Below are positions 34,796 through 43,933 of a stretch of 64,000 nt of DNA, in pieces. A model generated the notes under the pieces. It was not told the DNA's origin. It worked only from the letters and a program-made list of their open reading frames with translations, and made no database searches. Both the position numbers and the translations under genes were made by a program. Position 1 is the first letter of the stretch; every line of letters starts with the position of its first letter. The stretch comes from an uncultured Holophaga sp. (GTDB taxonomy: Bacteria; Acidobacteriota; Holophagae; Holophagales; Holophagaceae), in the NCBI RefSeq assembly GCF_963677305.1, contig NZ_OY781925.1, forward strand, positions 1,265,001-1,329,000, in the 5' to 3' direction.

Positions 34796-37489
34796 CTACC
34801 TCCTGATTGCGTTTATCAGGATCGCCAACGGCGTCAACGCCGTCAGATTCTCCTGCCAGGTGACATCCCGTCGGATCTTCTGGGGGATGAGCAGGGCGTC
34901 GCCGGGTTCGACTTTGCGCCAGCTGACCCAGGAGTCCTGGATGCGGCCATCGGCTTTGAGGAGGCGGATGTTCCAGGTGTCGGCGTTGCGGGTGGTGCCT
35001 CCGGCGAGCTGGAGGAGGTCGCCCGCCGACATGCCGGGTGTGACCTTGTAGTAGGCGAAGGGTGTTGCGGCCTCGCCCAGGACCATGGCGGCGTCGGTCT
35101 GCCGGGGGATGACGACCATGTCGCCATCCAGCATCTCCACGTTCTGGGTGGGGTCTTTCTGGAGGGCCTTCTCAAAATTGACCACCAGCCGGTTCAAGGG
35201 GTCGCTGTTGAGCCCGTGGAGGACGGGGGTCCGGAAGAGGGTCGGCTCCCCAGTTTTTCCCAGGGCGCTTGTGGAGTTGCTGACATAGAGCTTGGTTTCG
35301 TTCAGCCTCTCCAGGATCTGCGTGAGCCCAAGGGTGCGGGCCTGGGTCTCGGCGGCATGCTCGGCCATGGCATCGGCATCCCCAGGCTCAATAGGGGGAT
35401 AGACCATGGGGGCCTGGGGCTGAACGGAGCCCGGAAGGGCGGTTCCGGGGACGGTGGCCGTTTGGCCGGCTTGTCCAGGGAGGGTGGGGGTGGCGCCGTT
35501 CGCAGATAAGGATGCGGGCGTGCCCGGGAGGGCGGTGTTTGAAGGGTCTGTCGGGGGGGCCGTGGTGGCCGTGGTCAAGGGATTTGCGTTCAGGGGGCGG
35601 ATGAAGATGCCGCTCCTGGGCATGGCGAGGGGTGTCAGGCCCCCCGCGCGGGTTACCAGATCCGAGAGGGTGAAGTGTTCAGAGTCGATGACATAGGAGC
35701 CAGGGCGGGCCACCTGCCCCAGGATCTGAACGGTGCGGTGGACCCTGAACTGGGGCTTGGTGTAGAGGGTCACCTGATCGTCGGCCTGAAGCAGAGGATT
35801 CAGGGCATCATCCTTCAGGGGCAGGGGGCTGGACGCTTCGGTGCTGACCAGCTTGCTCAAGTCCAGCTGATGCACTTCACTCACCTTGCCATCCGTGTAG
35901 CGGGCGAGTTCTGCATAGAATCGGTTGGCTTCCAGCTTGGGGATGCCGCCCTTGAAGACCAGATCCGAGACCCGCATGCCCTCCGCCAGGGGGAAGGTGC
36001 CTGGATGGGTCAGGGGACCGGAGATGGTCACCGTCTGGGGAAGGCGCATGTTCTCGACCCTGAAGAGCTCGATGCGGTCCCGGTCTTCAAGCAGGAGGTT
36101 GTGGGCTGGGTCCCCTGCCAGGGCCTTGCTGACATCGAAGGCGAGGAAGTGGGTGGAGCCATCCTCCCGGGTGCGGAGGATCTCGCCGCGGGCCTGGTAG
36201 GTGTCGGGCAGCACCTGGCGATCCCGCTTGAGGAGATCGCCTACGCGCAAGCCTTCCATCCGCCCGAAGGTGCCTGTGACCCTGGCCCAGCCCGTGAGGG
36301 ATACGGCATGGGTCAGGCGGTCGCGGCGGCGGTAGGCCGTGAGGATGTCCCCCCGCTTCAGTTCCGTGCGGGAGAGCTGGGTGGCGGTGATGTCCTGGAC
36401 TGTGGTGAGGCCCTCCGCACTCTGGCGCTTCAGAGATAGAAGGTCGGGGTAGGCATCCGGTGTCAGGCCACCGGCGTACCGCAGGGCGTCCTGGGCGCTC
36501 TCGCCGGGCAGGAGCTCGAACTGGAGTTGGGTAGGCTTCAGCGGTTTGAGGGAGGAGGCGGCACCATCGGTCCCCTTGCCTTGAACAGGACCGGCTTGAG
36601 CAGGACTGGCTTGAACAGGAACAGCCTGGGCAGGCAGGGGCAGCAGGGCCTGGATCCGGGCGAAGGGGCCTACCAGGCTGACTTGGTTGAAGGCCAGGGG
36701 CACGAAGAGGGTGTCACCGTTCTGCAGGGAGAAGTTCATGTTGCCCAATCCCTCGGCCCGCAGGGGGTAGAGGTCCAGGACATGGATGACCTTGCCGCCC
36801 CGCATGACGCGGATCTGGCGGAAGGATCCGGATGCGGTGGGGCCGCCTGAGAGTCCCAGGACGTTGACCAGGCTGCTGAGGCTGGGGACCAGGTAGCTGC
36901 CGGGCTTGTAGACCTCACCCATGACGAAGACCCGCACCTCCCGGAGCTTGAGCACCGAGACGTCCACCTGGGTGTTGGAGAAGTTCTGCTGCACGAGCCC
37001 CTGGATGCGGTGCTTGGCCTTGGCCAGGTTCAGGCCCGCCACCTTGACTGAGCCCACCTTGGGGATGACCACCTCGCCCCGGCCATCCACCTGGACGGGC
37101 AGGCTGAAGGTGGCGCTGCCGTAGGCGTTCAGGTTGACCTGGTCCCCCACCCCCAGGACGTAGTCCTCGGCGATGCCCCCTTCGGTGCCGGTGGTGCTGC
37201 GCTGACGCAGTTCGAAGAGGTCGGCGGCAAAGCGGGGCGGGGCGTTCTCCCGGGTCTTGAGCTCCTGGATCTCCTTCTCAAGGCGGTCTTCCTCGGCCTG
37301 TTCCCGCTGGAACTGAAGTGTGTCCATGGCCGGGCTGGCGGTAGGGGTCTGCGGGGTGGTATCGGTGGCCCCGGGGGTGACTGAGCCCTGGCCTGCTGCG
37401 GATTTCAGGCCCTGGATGAGGGCGGCGGCATCCTGGGCCCCCAGGGAGGCCACCAGGAGAAGGGGGATGGATTTCCGCAGATGGGGCAT
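34796..37489 (-). CDS. SLBB-domain polysaccharide export protein
   Basis: An outer-membrane polysaccharide export protein of about 897 residues, Wza-like but much longer than the roughly 380-residue E. coli Wza. After a signal peptide (MPHLRKSIPLLLVASLG) and a charged linker comes the poly-export domain (DYVLGVGDQVNLNAYGSATF; VDGRGEVVIPKVGSVKVAGL). Repeated SLBB segments follow (VFVMGEVYKPGSYLVPSLSS; VSLTGWARVTGTFGRM; VTISGPLTHPGTFPLAEGM; VQILGQVARPGSYVIDSEHF). A proline/threonine-rich stretch interrupts the C-terminal part. The ATG at 37489 is used; one seven codons earlier is also open. It heads the minus-strand operon. Confidence 0.9.
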   Translation of the reverse strand: MPHLRKSIPLLLVASLGAQDAAALIQGLKSAAGQGSVTPGATDTTPQTPTASPAMDTLQFQREQAEEDRLEKEIQELKTRENAPPRFAADLFELRQRSTTGTEGGIAEDYVLGVGDQVNLNAYGSATFSLPVQVDGRGEVVIPKVGSVKVAGLNLAKAKHRIQGLVQQNFSNTQVDVSVLKLREVRVFVMGEVYKPGSYLVPSLSSLVNVLGLSGGPTASGSFRQIRVMRGGKVIHVLDLYPLRAEGLGNMNFSLQNGDTLFVPLAFNQVSLVGPFARIQALLPLPAQAVPVQASPAQAGPVQGKGTDGAASSLKPLKPTQLQFELLPGESAQDALRYAGGLTPDAYPDLLSLKRQSAEGLTTVQDITATQLSRTELKRGDILTAYRRRDRLTHAVSLTGWARVTGTFGRMEGLRVGDLLKRDRQVLPDTYQARGEILRTREDGSTHFLAFDVSKALAGDPAHNLLLEDRDRIELFRVENMRLPQTVTISGPLTHPGTFPLAEGMRVSDLVFKGGIPKLEANRFYAELARYTDGKVSEVHQLDLSKLVSTEASSPLPLKDDALNPLLQADDQVTLYTKPQFRVHRTVQILGQVARPGSYVIDSEHFTLSDLVTRAGGLTPLAMPRSGIFIRPLNANPLTTATTAPPTDPSNTALPGTPASLSANGATPTLPGQAGQTATVPGTALPGSVQPQAPMVYPPIEPGDADAMAEHAAETQARTLGLTQILERLNETKLYVSNSTSALGKTGEPTLFRTPVLHGLNSDPLNRLVVNFEKALQKDPTQNVEMLDGDMVVIPRQTDAAMVLGEAATPFAYYKVTPGMSAGDLLQLAGGTTRNADTWNIRLLKADGRIQDSWVSWRKVEPGDALLIPQKIRRDVTWQENLTALTPLAILINAIRR

Positions 37490-37647
37490 GCTCGACTCGA
37501 AGAAATGCAAACGCGGGTTGCAGGAATGCTTGGCCGTGCGAATGATCGCTCTCAGGGTAGCCGCTGTTTCCGCTTAGTGTCGATCCCGTCCGGGGCTGCT
37601 GAGTAGGCCAGCCCCCGCTACGCTGGTCATTGGTCCCGGAGGTCCCT

Positions 37648-38829
37648 GTGCTCGATGTCGTCATTGCCGGTGGTGGCCCCGCCGGGGGTCACCTGGCCCG
37701 TCTGCTGGCGGGGCGGGGGCGCCGGGTGCTTCTGGCTGAAGCCATCCCCCACTGGCAGCACAATGCCTTCAGCAGTGCGGGTCTGCCCATCGAGGCCCTG
37801 GAGCGCTGGGACATCCCGCGGCACCTGGCCAAGGCCTGGTGGAGGGGCCTGGAGGTGATCTCCAGCCATGAACACGGGCTCTGGATGGGGCCGGAGCCCC
37901 GGGGGGCGGTGCTGGACTTCGGAGAGCTGCGGGCGCACCTGGCTGGAGAGGCCCGGGCCCGGGGTGCGGAGCTGCGTCTGGGGACCCGCCTTGTGGGCTG
38001 GGATGCCCTGCCGGAGGGGGGCTGTCGGGTGCGGCTGGCCTGTGGCGGCCAGGTCGAAGAGATCCTGACCCGGGTGCTGGTGGACGCCACCGGTCCGGCG
38101 CGGGCGGCCTTCGGCATGAGGAAGGGGGTGCCCAGCCTCTATGGGGTGGGATTGGAGTATCTGGTGGAGGTGGAGCAGCCCCTTTGGGAGCGCTTCGGGG
38201 ACCGCCTGGCCTTCTACATGGGGCAGGACTGGGCCCCCGGGGGCTATGGCTGGGTCTTCCCCATGGCGCCAGGGCGGCTGAAGGTCGGCGCCGGGGTTTT
38301 CTCCATCGGCCGGGGCAAGGGGGATCCCGCCCTCCGGCCCATGATCCAGAAGATCCTGGACCGGGAGTTCGGGGCGGGCTTCAGGCTGGTGGAGACCCAC
38401 GGGGGGTTGCTGCGCTACACCCGGGGGATGGCGGACACCTATGCCCATGGCCCGGTGCTGGCCATCGGGGATGCGGTGAGCACGGTCAATGTGCTGGGGG
38501 GCGAGGGGATCCGCTTCGCCATGGAGGGGGCGGAGATCGCGCTGCCCTTCGTAGAGGCGGCGCTGGAGGGCGGAGCGCCGGGCTTTCCGGGATACGAGGC
38601 GGCCCTGAAGAGGCGCTTCCTCAAGTCCTGGAAGCAGTGCGAGGCCCTGGCCATCCGGAAATACCTGGAGGAGGGGGCGCGCTTCGACCGGGTGGTGGCC
38701 ATCCTCAAGCGCTATGAGCTGGAGCTGCTCATGGAGATCCTCTTCCACTACCGATTCACCCATGCTCTGCTGGCCATGGGGCCGAGGTATCTGCTGGGCA
38801 AGCTGTGGCGGATGGTGCGGGGCCGTTGA
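37648..38829 (+). CDS. FAD-dependent reductase, geranylgeranyl-reductase family
   Basis: A 393-residue flavoprotein. The N-terminal dinucleotide-binding fold is VVIAGGGPAGGHLARLLAGR, and the second FAD motif is GPVLAIGDAVSTVNVLGGEG. VDATGPARAAFG and GYGWVFPMAPGRLKVGAG fit the geranylgeranyl reductase/tryptophan-halogenase-like group, which reduces isoprenoid chains or hydroxylates substrates. GTG at 37648 is chosen because GGAGG lies 6-10 bp upstream; a TTG earlier in frame has none. It reads away from the exporter gene and is followed by composite repeat unit 2. The substrate is unknown. Confidence 0.85.
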   Translation: MLDVVIAGGGPAGGHLARLLAGRGRRVLLAEAIPHWQHNAFSSAGLPIEALERWDIPRHLAKAWWRGLEVISSHEHGLWMGPEPRGAVLDFGELRAHLAGEARARGAELRLGTRLVGWDALPEGGCRVRLACGGQVEEILTRVLVDATGPARAAFGMRKGVPSLYGVGLEYLVEVEQPLWERFGDRLAFYMGQDWAPGGYGWVFPMAPGRLKVGAGVFSIGRGKGDPALRPMIQKILDREFGAGFRLVETHGGLLRYTRGMADTYAHGPVLAIGDAVSTVNVLGGEGIRFAMEGAEIALPFVEAALEGGAPGFPGYEAALKRRFLKSWKQCEALAIRKYLEEGARFDRVVAILKRYELELLMEILFHYRFTHALLAMGPRYLLGKLWRMVRGR

Positions 38830-38914
38830 GGGTAAAAGCCTTCCTGATGATCGACAAATTTCAGCTTGGTACGCGGCTGTGTCGGCACGGGAAACCCTCC
38901 AAAAGCCCTGCTGG

Positions 38915-39126
38915 CCACGGATCAGCTCCGTTCAGCGGGGCACCTGGGGGCAGGTTCAGAGGGGGAGGGTCAGGCCAGGGCACGCCTGCGTGCCCCTGGC
39001 TGCACCTCCCCCTCTGAACGCGGACGGCTCGCCGACCGCCCCCGCTTTGCGGGGCGGCCCCAGGCGCCCGACCCACGGTCGGGCTGATCCTGCTTTTCAT
39101 CCGTGCCTATCTGTGCGCATCCGTGG
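38915..39126. repeat. Structured repeat C (left end truncated)
   Basis: A 212-bp copy lacking most of the left terminal repeat; it begins CCACGGATCAGCTCC after unrelated sequence. The right end (39099-39126) is intact. The long hairpin has a G-C pair where A has G-T and B has A-T. The small 8-bp hairpin has one mismatch (CCGACCGC), consistent with decay. It lies just after the FAD reductase gene. Confidence 0.85.
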
Positions 39127-39137
39127 CCCATGGCTTT

Positions 39138-39365
39138 TCATGCCGTTGTGGTTCTCTTGGCTGGCTCCGATGCGAACTCCCCCACCAGAGTGCCCTCATC
39201 GCGAACCTCGATCCCGTGCTGCCGGAATACAGACAGTCCGGATATGGACAGCTCAAGAGCCAGGGCGTTCTCGTAGATCGTCTCCAGAAAGCCAAGGCCC
39301 AGGGTGTTCGAGACCTTGAAGGCCGCACCGATGATGGCTCCCGTAACGGACTTCAGCTTGGCCAT
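39138..39365 (-). pseudogene. C-terminally truncated GxxExxY gene
   Basis: A 75-residue remnant that closely matches the start of the intact gene at 18683 (GAIIGAAFKVSNTLG; GFLETIYENALALEL). The shared sequence ends at EGTLVGEFA, exactly where the nuclease-like aspartate would follow, and continues with an unrelated tail. The DNA shows a 187-bp deletion relative to copy 1, not a multiple of three, removing the E-x-K catalytic region. The start has the same context as copy 1. It is almost certainly non-functional as a nuclease. Confidence 0.85.
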
Positions 39366-39421
39366 GGATGCTCCCCCAGAAAGGGCATCCCAAATAGCTG
39401 AAATTGATAAAAAAAATATAG

Positions 39422-39652
39422 CCACGGATGCGCACGGATGAACGCGGATCAGCTCCGTTCAGCGGGGCACCTGGGGGCAGGTTCAGAGGGGGTGGGTCAG
39501 GCCAGGGCACGCCTGCGTGCCCCTGGCTGCCCCTCCCCCCTGAACGCGGACGGCTCGCCGTCCGCCCCCGCTTTGCGGGGCGGCCCCAGGCGCCCGACCC
39601 ACGGTCAGGCTGATCCTGCTTTTCATCCGTGCCTATCTGTGCACATCCGTGG
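39422..39652. repeat. Structured repeat D
   Basis: A 231-bp copy upstream of the truncated GxxExxY gene. The terminal inverted repeats (39422-39449 and 39625-39652) match at 22 of 28 positions. The inner stem and three hairpins are present, and the long hairpin carries the G-C version of the covarying pair. Its flanks TTGATAAAAA (left) and CTTCTTTTTAT (right) resemble those of repeat B. Confidence 0.85.
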
Positions 39653-39720
39653 CCCCTTCTTTTTATGGCCAAACAATTGGATGGAGCTGGTGGGCACGGA
39701 CCGGTGCCAGGCCGCAGGGA

Positions 39721-41175
39721 TCATCTGCGGGTTGACCGCACGGGGATCCGAGTGCGGTAGACGGCGCCGAGTTCGATCAGGGGGCTGCTGAGGGCGCTCT
39801 GGGTGGCGATGCAGCGGCCCACCTGGGCCCGCAGACCCCAGCCCCCGCACAGGTCCTGCTCCAGGCCCACCGAGGGCTGCCAGAGGAAGCCGCCTCCGGT
39901 GGCCAGGCCTCCGCCGCCCCCGGCACCCACCAGGACCTGGGCCTGGAGGCGGGGGCCGAGCTCCCAGAAGGGGGCTGAGCTGAGGCCGAGGCCCAGGAGT
40001 CCGGCGGCGTAGGAACCGGAGCGGCCCCCAACGGCCGCATTGCCCTGGCCGAGGAGATAGAGGGGGCCCCCCAGCTCGTGTAGGACTTGCAGGCTTGCCA
40101 GCTGGACGGGGGGGGCGCTGCCATCTTTACGCTGGGGGGCGCTGAGCCCCTGGGCGGCGAGCTCGATGCCCCAGCGGCTCCAGTCGGTGCCCCCGGAGAG
40201 ATCGGCCGGGGTCCCTCCGGGCGAGAGCACCTCGAAGCGGCGGCCGAGCTGGACCTGGAGGACGGTCCCCCGGAAGCTGCCCCCGGGGGAGGCGATGCGG
40301 CCCAGCCCCAGGCCCGCCTGGAGGCCGCTCCGGGTCCGCCCCTCCAGCCCCAGCAGGGCCTTCCAAGTGAGGCCTCCACCCACCTCCACCGCCCCCCCCC
40401 CGGCGGGACCGAGGCCCAGGCGTCCGGTCAGGGCCAGGCGTCCGTCCTGGCTCAGGGGCAGGGAGGCGCCCAGGCCCCCGAAGACATCCATGTAGCCTGC
40501 GGTCCCGCCCCGGGCGGAGCCCGAGAGATCCACGAAGGCGAAGCTGTGCTCTCCCAGCCCGAGCCGGGCCTCCAGCCCCGCCAGGTCCAGGGTGCGCCGG
40601 TCCCGGGAGCCTGCGCCGTAGCGCTGGGCGCTGGCCAGCAGGGTGATGGGACGCCAGCCCAGGGAGGGCCAGAGCTCGGGTGGGGTGTCCGCGCCCGCCA
40701 AGCGGAAGGGCAGGGTGGCGCTGAAGGTGGCCTGGGTGGAGGCCAGACTGCCCTGGGGGCACTGCACCCGGGCGAGGCCCACGCCCATGCGGCCCCAGGG
40801 TGCCTGCCAGGTGGCCTCCAGGTGCCCCCGGAGGGTCAGGCCGCTGCCCACCCCCGCCTTCTGGATCCCGCCTCCGCCCATCCAGAGTCCGGCGTCGAGG
40901 CCCAGGTGCCGGGTGAGGGGAAGGCGCCAGCCCCCGGAGGCCCCCAGGAGGATGAAGCCGCCATAGTCGCCCCGGACGGCTCCCCAGCCGCCCAGCCCGG
41001 CATAGGCCCCCGAGTCCCAACTGCGCTGCACCTGGAGGCCGACCATGCCCATGGCGCCGCCCTGCGGCAGGTGCCAGGACTCCAGGGACAGCCTGCTCTC
41101 GAAGGTGGGGAGCGGGGAGGCCTGGGGGAGGGGCTGGAGAGCCAGGGGCAGGATGAAGGCGAGGGTGGGGAGCAT
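39721..41175 (-). CDS. Predicted outer-membrane beta-barrel protein
   Basis: A 484-residue protein with a short signal peptide (MLPTLAFILPLALQPLPQAS). Beta-strand-like segments of alternating hydrophobic and polar residues, rich in glycine, fill the rest (SGGWRLPLTRHLGLDAGLWM; GRLALTGRLGLGPAGGGA). I do not recognise a named family. Composition and length suggest an outer-membrane barrel with many strands. It stands alone beside repeat D and is divergent from the next gene. Base composition is as GC-rich as the core genome. Confidence 0.65.
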   Translation of the reverse strand: MLPTLAFILPLALQPLPQASPLPTFESRLSLESWHLPQGGAMGMVGLQVQRSWDSGAYAGLGGWGAVRGDYGGFILLGASGGWRLPLTRHLGLDAGLWMGGGGIQKAGVGSGLTLRGHLEATWQAPWGRMGVGLARVQCPQGSLASTQATFSATLPFRLAGADTPPELWPSLGWRPITLLASAQRYGAGSRDRRTLDLAGLEARLGLGEHSFAFVDLSGSARGGTAGYMDVFGGLGASLPLSQDGRLALTGRLGLGPAGGGAVEVGGGLTWKALLGLEGRTRSGLQAGLGLGRIASPGGSFRGTVLQVQLGRRFEVLSPGGTPADLSGGTDWSRWGIELAAQGLSAPQRKDGSAPPVQLASLQVLHELGGPLYLLGQGNAAVGGRSGSYAAGLLGLGLSSAPFWELGPRLQAQVLVGAGGGGGLATGGGFLWQPSVGLEQDLCGGWGLRAQVGRCIATQSALSSPLIELGAVYRTRIPVRSTRR

Positions 41176-41495
41176 GAGCTATCAACATACGCAATACGGC
41201 GGCGTCGGGCCAACGTAAAGCGGTGCCGGAGTCTGGTCCACGGGTCCAAGTGATCCGTGGAGGCCGCGTTGAGTGGATTCACCGCTTCCCGGTCCGCCCC
41301 AGCCCAGCGCGGCCTTACCCCTTGCGTGGATGCGCTCCCGGGGGTGGGGCCGCCCTCGGGGCAAGCCCGGCGGATCACCAGGGACTGTTGGCTCTTGATA
41401 AGAGGTTTGGTTTCGCCACGCTGAGGCCCTGTCTTGTGTTCTCGAGACAGACGGCTATCCTGAACCAGCCTGAATCCAGCCGATTCTCATGGGGG
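41176..41495. other. Intergenic region without recognised gene
   Basis: About 320 bp between divergent genes. The plus-strand frame of the next gene is open here but shows no signal peptide or conserved sequence before 41496. The only structure noted is an inverted repeat CTGTCT...AGACAG at 41429-41450 with a 10-bp spacer. Promoters for both neighbours are expected but not clearly visible. Confidence 0.4.
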
Positions 41496-42209
41496 ATGCC
41501 GTTGTTGCACCGTCGTTTCACCTCCTTTCTGATGTTGGCACTCTGCCTGTTCTTCCCGGTCCTGGCTTCGGCCCAGCACCCTGGGAGGGACAGCGGCGAG
41601 TACCTGATCCTCAGTGCCCATTACGGCACCGAGCGGCAGTATATGGATGTTGTCCAGCGCCTGCGAGAGCTGGCCCGGCAGGACCGGAGGTTCCAGGTCC
41701 GCAATGAGTTGTTCGGGGCGGACCCCGCCTTGAATGTGGTGAAGAGCCTGCGCATCCTCGCACGTGACCCCATGGGGAGGGAGCGGGTCTTTGAATATCG
41801 CGAAGGCAGCTGGGTGGATGGAAGCCAGTTCCTGGGTTGGGACCGGGGGGATTGGGGGCCCGAAGCTGACCGCGGCCGCAGGGGGGATGAGGGTGAGTTC
41901 GTCATTCTGACCGCCCAGTATGGGACGGCCCCGCGGCATGTCGATGTCACGGAGCGTCTGAGGGAGCTCGCCCGTGCGGATCGCCCCTTCCGGGCTGATA
42001 ACCGGAGTTTCGGGGTGGACCCTCACCGCGGGCGGGTCAAGACCCTGCGGATTTTTGCCCGGGGTCCCAACGGCAAGGAGCGGATGTTCGAATTCCGCGA
42101 AGGCAGTCTGGTGGACGGCTCCATGTTCCGCGGCTGGCGGCGCGGTGATTGGGGCCACGGTAAGGACCGTTGGAGTGGTCGCTGGGATGGCGAAGAGCGG
42201 GGGCGCTGA
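41496..42209 (+). CDS. Secreted protein with two tandem DUF3395-like domains
   Basis: A 237-residue protein with a signal peptide (PLLHRRFTSFLMLALCLFFP ... ASAQ) and two copies of a domain of about 95 residues. The first runs from EYLILSAHYGT to VDGSQFLGWDRGDW, the second from EFVILTAQYGT to VDGSMFRGWRRGDW. They share VVQRLRELAR/VTERLRELAR, LRI(L/F)ARDPMGRER/ARGPNGKER and F-E-(Y/F)-REGS. The pattern resembles the DUF3395 domain of unknown function. The ATG at 41496 is chosen for the signal peptide. It may be a periplasmic ligand-binding protein, but nothing in the context tells what it binds. Confidence 0.7.
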   Translation: MPLLHRRFTSFLMLALCLFFPVLASAQHPGRDSGEYLILSAHYGTERQYMDVVQRLRELARQDRRFQVRNELFGADPALNVVKSLRILARDPMGRERVFEYREGSWVDGSQFLGWDRGDWGPEADRGRRGDEGEFVILTAQYGTAPRHVDVTERLRELARADRPFRADNRSFGVDPHRGRVKTLRIFARGPNGKERMFEFREGSLVDGSMFRGWRRGDWGHGKDRWSGRWDGEERGR

Positions 42210-42283
42210 CCCTGCAGGTGACGGTGGATCCCCTCCCCGGACGGCATTCTGCAGAACCGTTCGGGGGCTTGCATGGTGCCCTA

Positions 42284-42580
42284 TCAGGGGACGGGGTCGT
42301 GGCCGCCCTTGCAGAAGGGGTTGCAGCGCAGGACCCGCCAGCTGGTGAGAGCGGTGCCCTTGAGGGTGCCGTAGCGGCGGATCGCCTCCAGCCCGTACTG
42401 GCTGCAAGTCGGTGTGAAGCGGCAGCGCGAGGGCAGCACGGGGCTCAGGGTCAGCTGGTAGACCCGGATGGCCCCCCGCAGCACCCAGGCCGTGGGCTGC
42501 GCGTTGACCGGCAGGAAGGCCTCGGCCACAAGATAAACGGCAAGCCCCAGAGCCCAGTACATACGCCTACTTCGCCGCAT
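42284..42580 (-). CDS. yidD: Membrane protein insertion efficiency factor
   Basis: A 98-residue YidD protein, which assists YidC-dependent membrane insertion. The conserved core [20 protein letters not shown] and the C-terminal [14 protein letters not shown] are diagnostic. A hydrophobic N-terminal helix anchors it. It is usually found with rnpA, yidC and rpmH; here it is instead coupled to ispG by a 14-bp overlap. Confidence 0.95.
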   Translation of the reverse strand: MRRSRRMYWALGLAVYLVAEAFLPVNAQPTAWVLRGAIRVYQLTLSPVLPSRCRFTPTCSQYGLEAIRRYGTLKGTALTSWRVLRCNPFCKGGHDPVP

Positions 42581-43670
42581 CCCGCTCTGCCTTGAGCTTG
42601 CGGGCCTCTTCCAGGAAGGCCGAGAGGATGTCCGCCTCCATCACCTTCCGCAGCAGCTCCCCCTTCCGGTAAATCAGGCCCTGTCCGTTGCCCCCGGCCA
42701 CCCCGAGATCCGCCTCCCGGGCCTCACCGGGGCCGTTGACCACACAGCCCATCACCGCATAGGTGATTCCGGTGTCCCCGATCTCCCGCAGCCCTGTCTC
42801 GATCTCCCGGGCGAGGCGGTGCTGGTCCACCTGCAGGCGCCCGCAGCCGGGACAGCTCACCAGGCGGAAGCCCCCCTGGCGGAGGTTGAGGCTGCGCAGG
42901 AGCTCATGGCCCACCTGGCACTCCTCACTGCCGGGCCCCGTGAGGGAGACCCGGATGGTGTCACCGATGCCCTCGGCCAGGAGGATCCCCATGCCCGCCG
43001 CACTGCGGATGGTGCCTCCCCAGGGGGTCCCCGCCTCGGTGATCCCCAGGTGGAGCGGGCAGTCCACCTGCTCGGCCAGCAGGCGGTAGGCCTGGACCGT
43101 CCGTACCACATCGCTGGCCTTGAGGCTGATCTTGGTGTGGGTGAAGCCCTCCCGGTCCAGCAGTTCCAGATGGTGCAGGGCGCTGGCGACCATTGCCTCG
43201 GCGGTGGGGTGGCCAAACTTCTCCAGCAGCTCCTTCTCCAGGCTCCCTGCATTGACCCCGATGCGGATGGGGATGCCCTTGGCGCCGGCCTTGTCCACCA
43301 CGGCCTTCACCCGCTCCTGCCCGCCGATGTTGCCGGGGTTGATGCGCAGGCAGGCCGCGCCGCCGTCGGCGGCCTTGAGGGCCAGGCGGTAGTCGAAGTG
43401 GATGTCCGCCACCACGGGGATGGGGCTGCGGGCACAGATCTCGCCGAAGGCCTGGGCGGCCTCCTCCGTGGGGACCGTGACCCGGACGATCTCGCAGCCC
43501 GCCGCCGTGTATTCGTAGATCTGGGCGACGGTGGCCTCCACATCCCGGGTGTCCGTCTTGGTCATGCTCTGGACCGAGATGGGGGCACCCCCCCCCACCG
43601 GCACATTCCCCACCATGATCCGGCGGGTCTTCCGACGGGGGCTCAGGGGGCTGGGAAGGGACTGGGACAT
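42567..43670 (-). CDS. ispG: (E)-4-hydroxy-3-methylbut-2-enyl-diphosphate synthase
   Basis: A 367-residue IspG (GcpE), the iron-sulfur enzyme that converts MEcPP to HMBPP in the MEP isoprenoid pathway. The N-terminal TIM barrel includes [19 protein letters not shown] and [12 protein letters not shown]. The C-terminal cluster ligands are in SCPGCGR and [14 protein letters not shown]. The ATG at 43670 gives the family length; an earlier in-frame ATG would add an unconserved tail. It is cotranscribed with yidD. Repeat F lies upstream. Confidence 0.95.
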   Translation of the reverse strand: MSQSLPSPLSPRRKTRRIMVGNVPVGGGAPISVQSMTKTDTRDVEATVAQIYEYTAAGCEIVRVTVPTEEAAQAFGEICARSPIPVVADIHFDYRLALKAADGGAACLRINPGNIGGQERVKAVVDKAGAKGIPIRIGVNAGSLEKELLEKFGHPTAEAMVASALHHLELLDREGFTHTKISLKASDVVRTVQAYRLLAEQVDCPLHLGITEAGTPWGGTIRSAAGMGILLAEGIGDTIRVSLTGPGSEECQVGHELLRSLNLRQGGFRLVSCPGCGRLQVDQHRLAREIETGLREIGDTGITYAVMGCVVNGPGEAREADLGVAGGNGQGLIYRKGELLRKVMEADILSAFLEEARKLKAERDAAK

Positions 43671-43786
43671 GGGTGCCTCGCGAGGCTCCAGGATAGCAAC
43701 TCGGCTGCGCCAGGTCCGGGAAGCGGGAACCCTCACGCGGGGGAAAGGCAAATCAGCCGGGGGTGAAGAGCGGAAAAGCCTCAAGC

Positions 43787-43890
43787 CCGCCGATGAGACC
43801 GCGACTCACCAAGGGGTGCCTGGGGCAGCCCCAGACACCCCGAACCGCAACCTCCCCGGCTTTTATCCTGTTCATCCTGTGCATCGGCGG
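43787..43890. repeat. Minimal repeat F
   Basis: A 104-bp unit in the gap between ispG and the response regulator gene. The ends begin CCGCCGATG on each strand (43787-43795 and its inverse ending at 43890), like repeat E. The centre is one 13-bp stem, GGGGTGCCTGGGG (43813-43825) with CCCCAGACACCCC (43829-43841), equivalent to the enclosing stem of E. The three inner hairpins of A-E are absent. Confidence 0.6.
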
Positions 43891-43933
43891 ACAAAAGAGC
43901 TTTTCCACCCCAGTCCCCCGGCGAGGGGCAGGC

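Larger units (their letters stand above)
38915..39652. mobile_element. Composite unit 2: repeat C, broken GxxExxY gene, repeat D
   Basis: A second copy of the repeat-gene-repeat block of 18394-19340, in the same orientation. Compared with unit 1, the left 18 bp or so of repeat C are missing and 187 bp of the gene region (equivalent to 18671-18857) are deleted. The flanking segments between repeat and gene match closely (for example CATGGCTTTTCATGCCGTTG after A and C). This looks like an older, decaying insertion. Confidence 0.5.
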
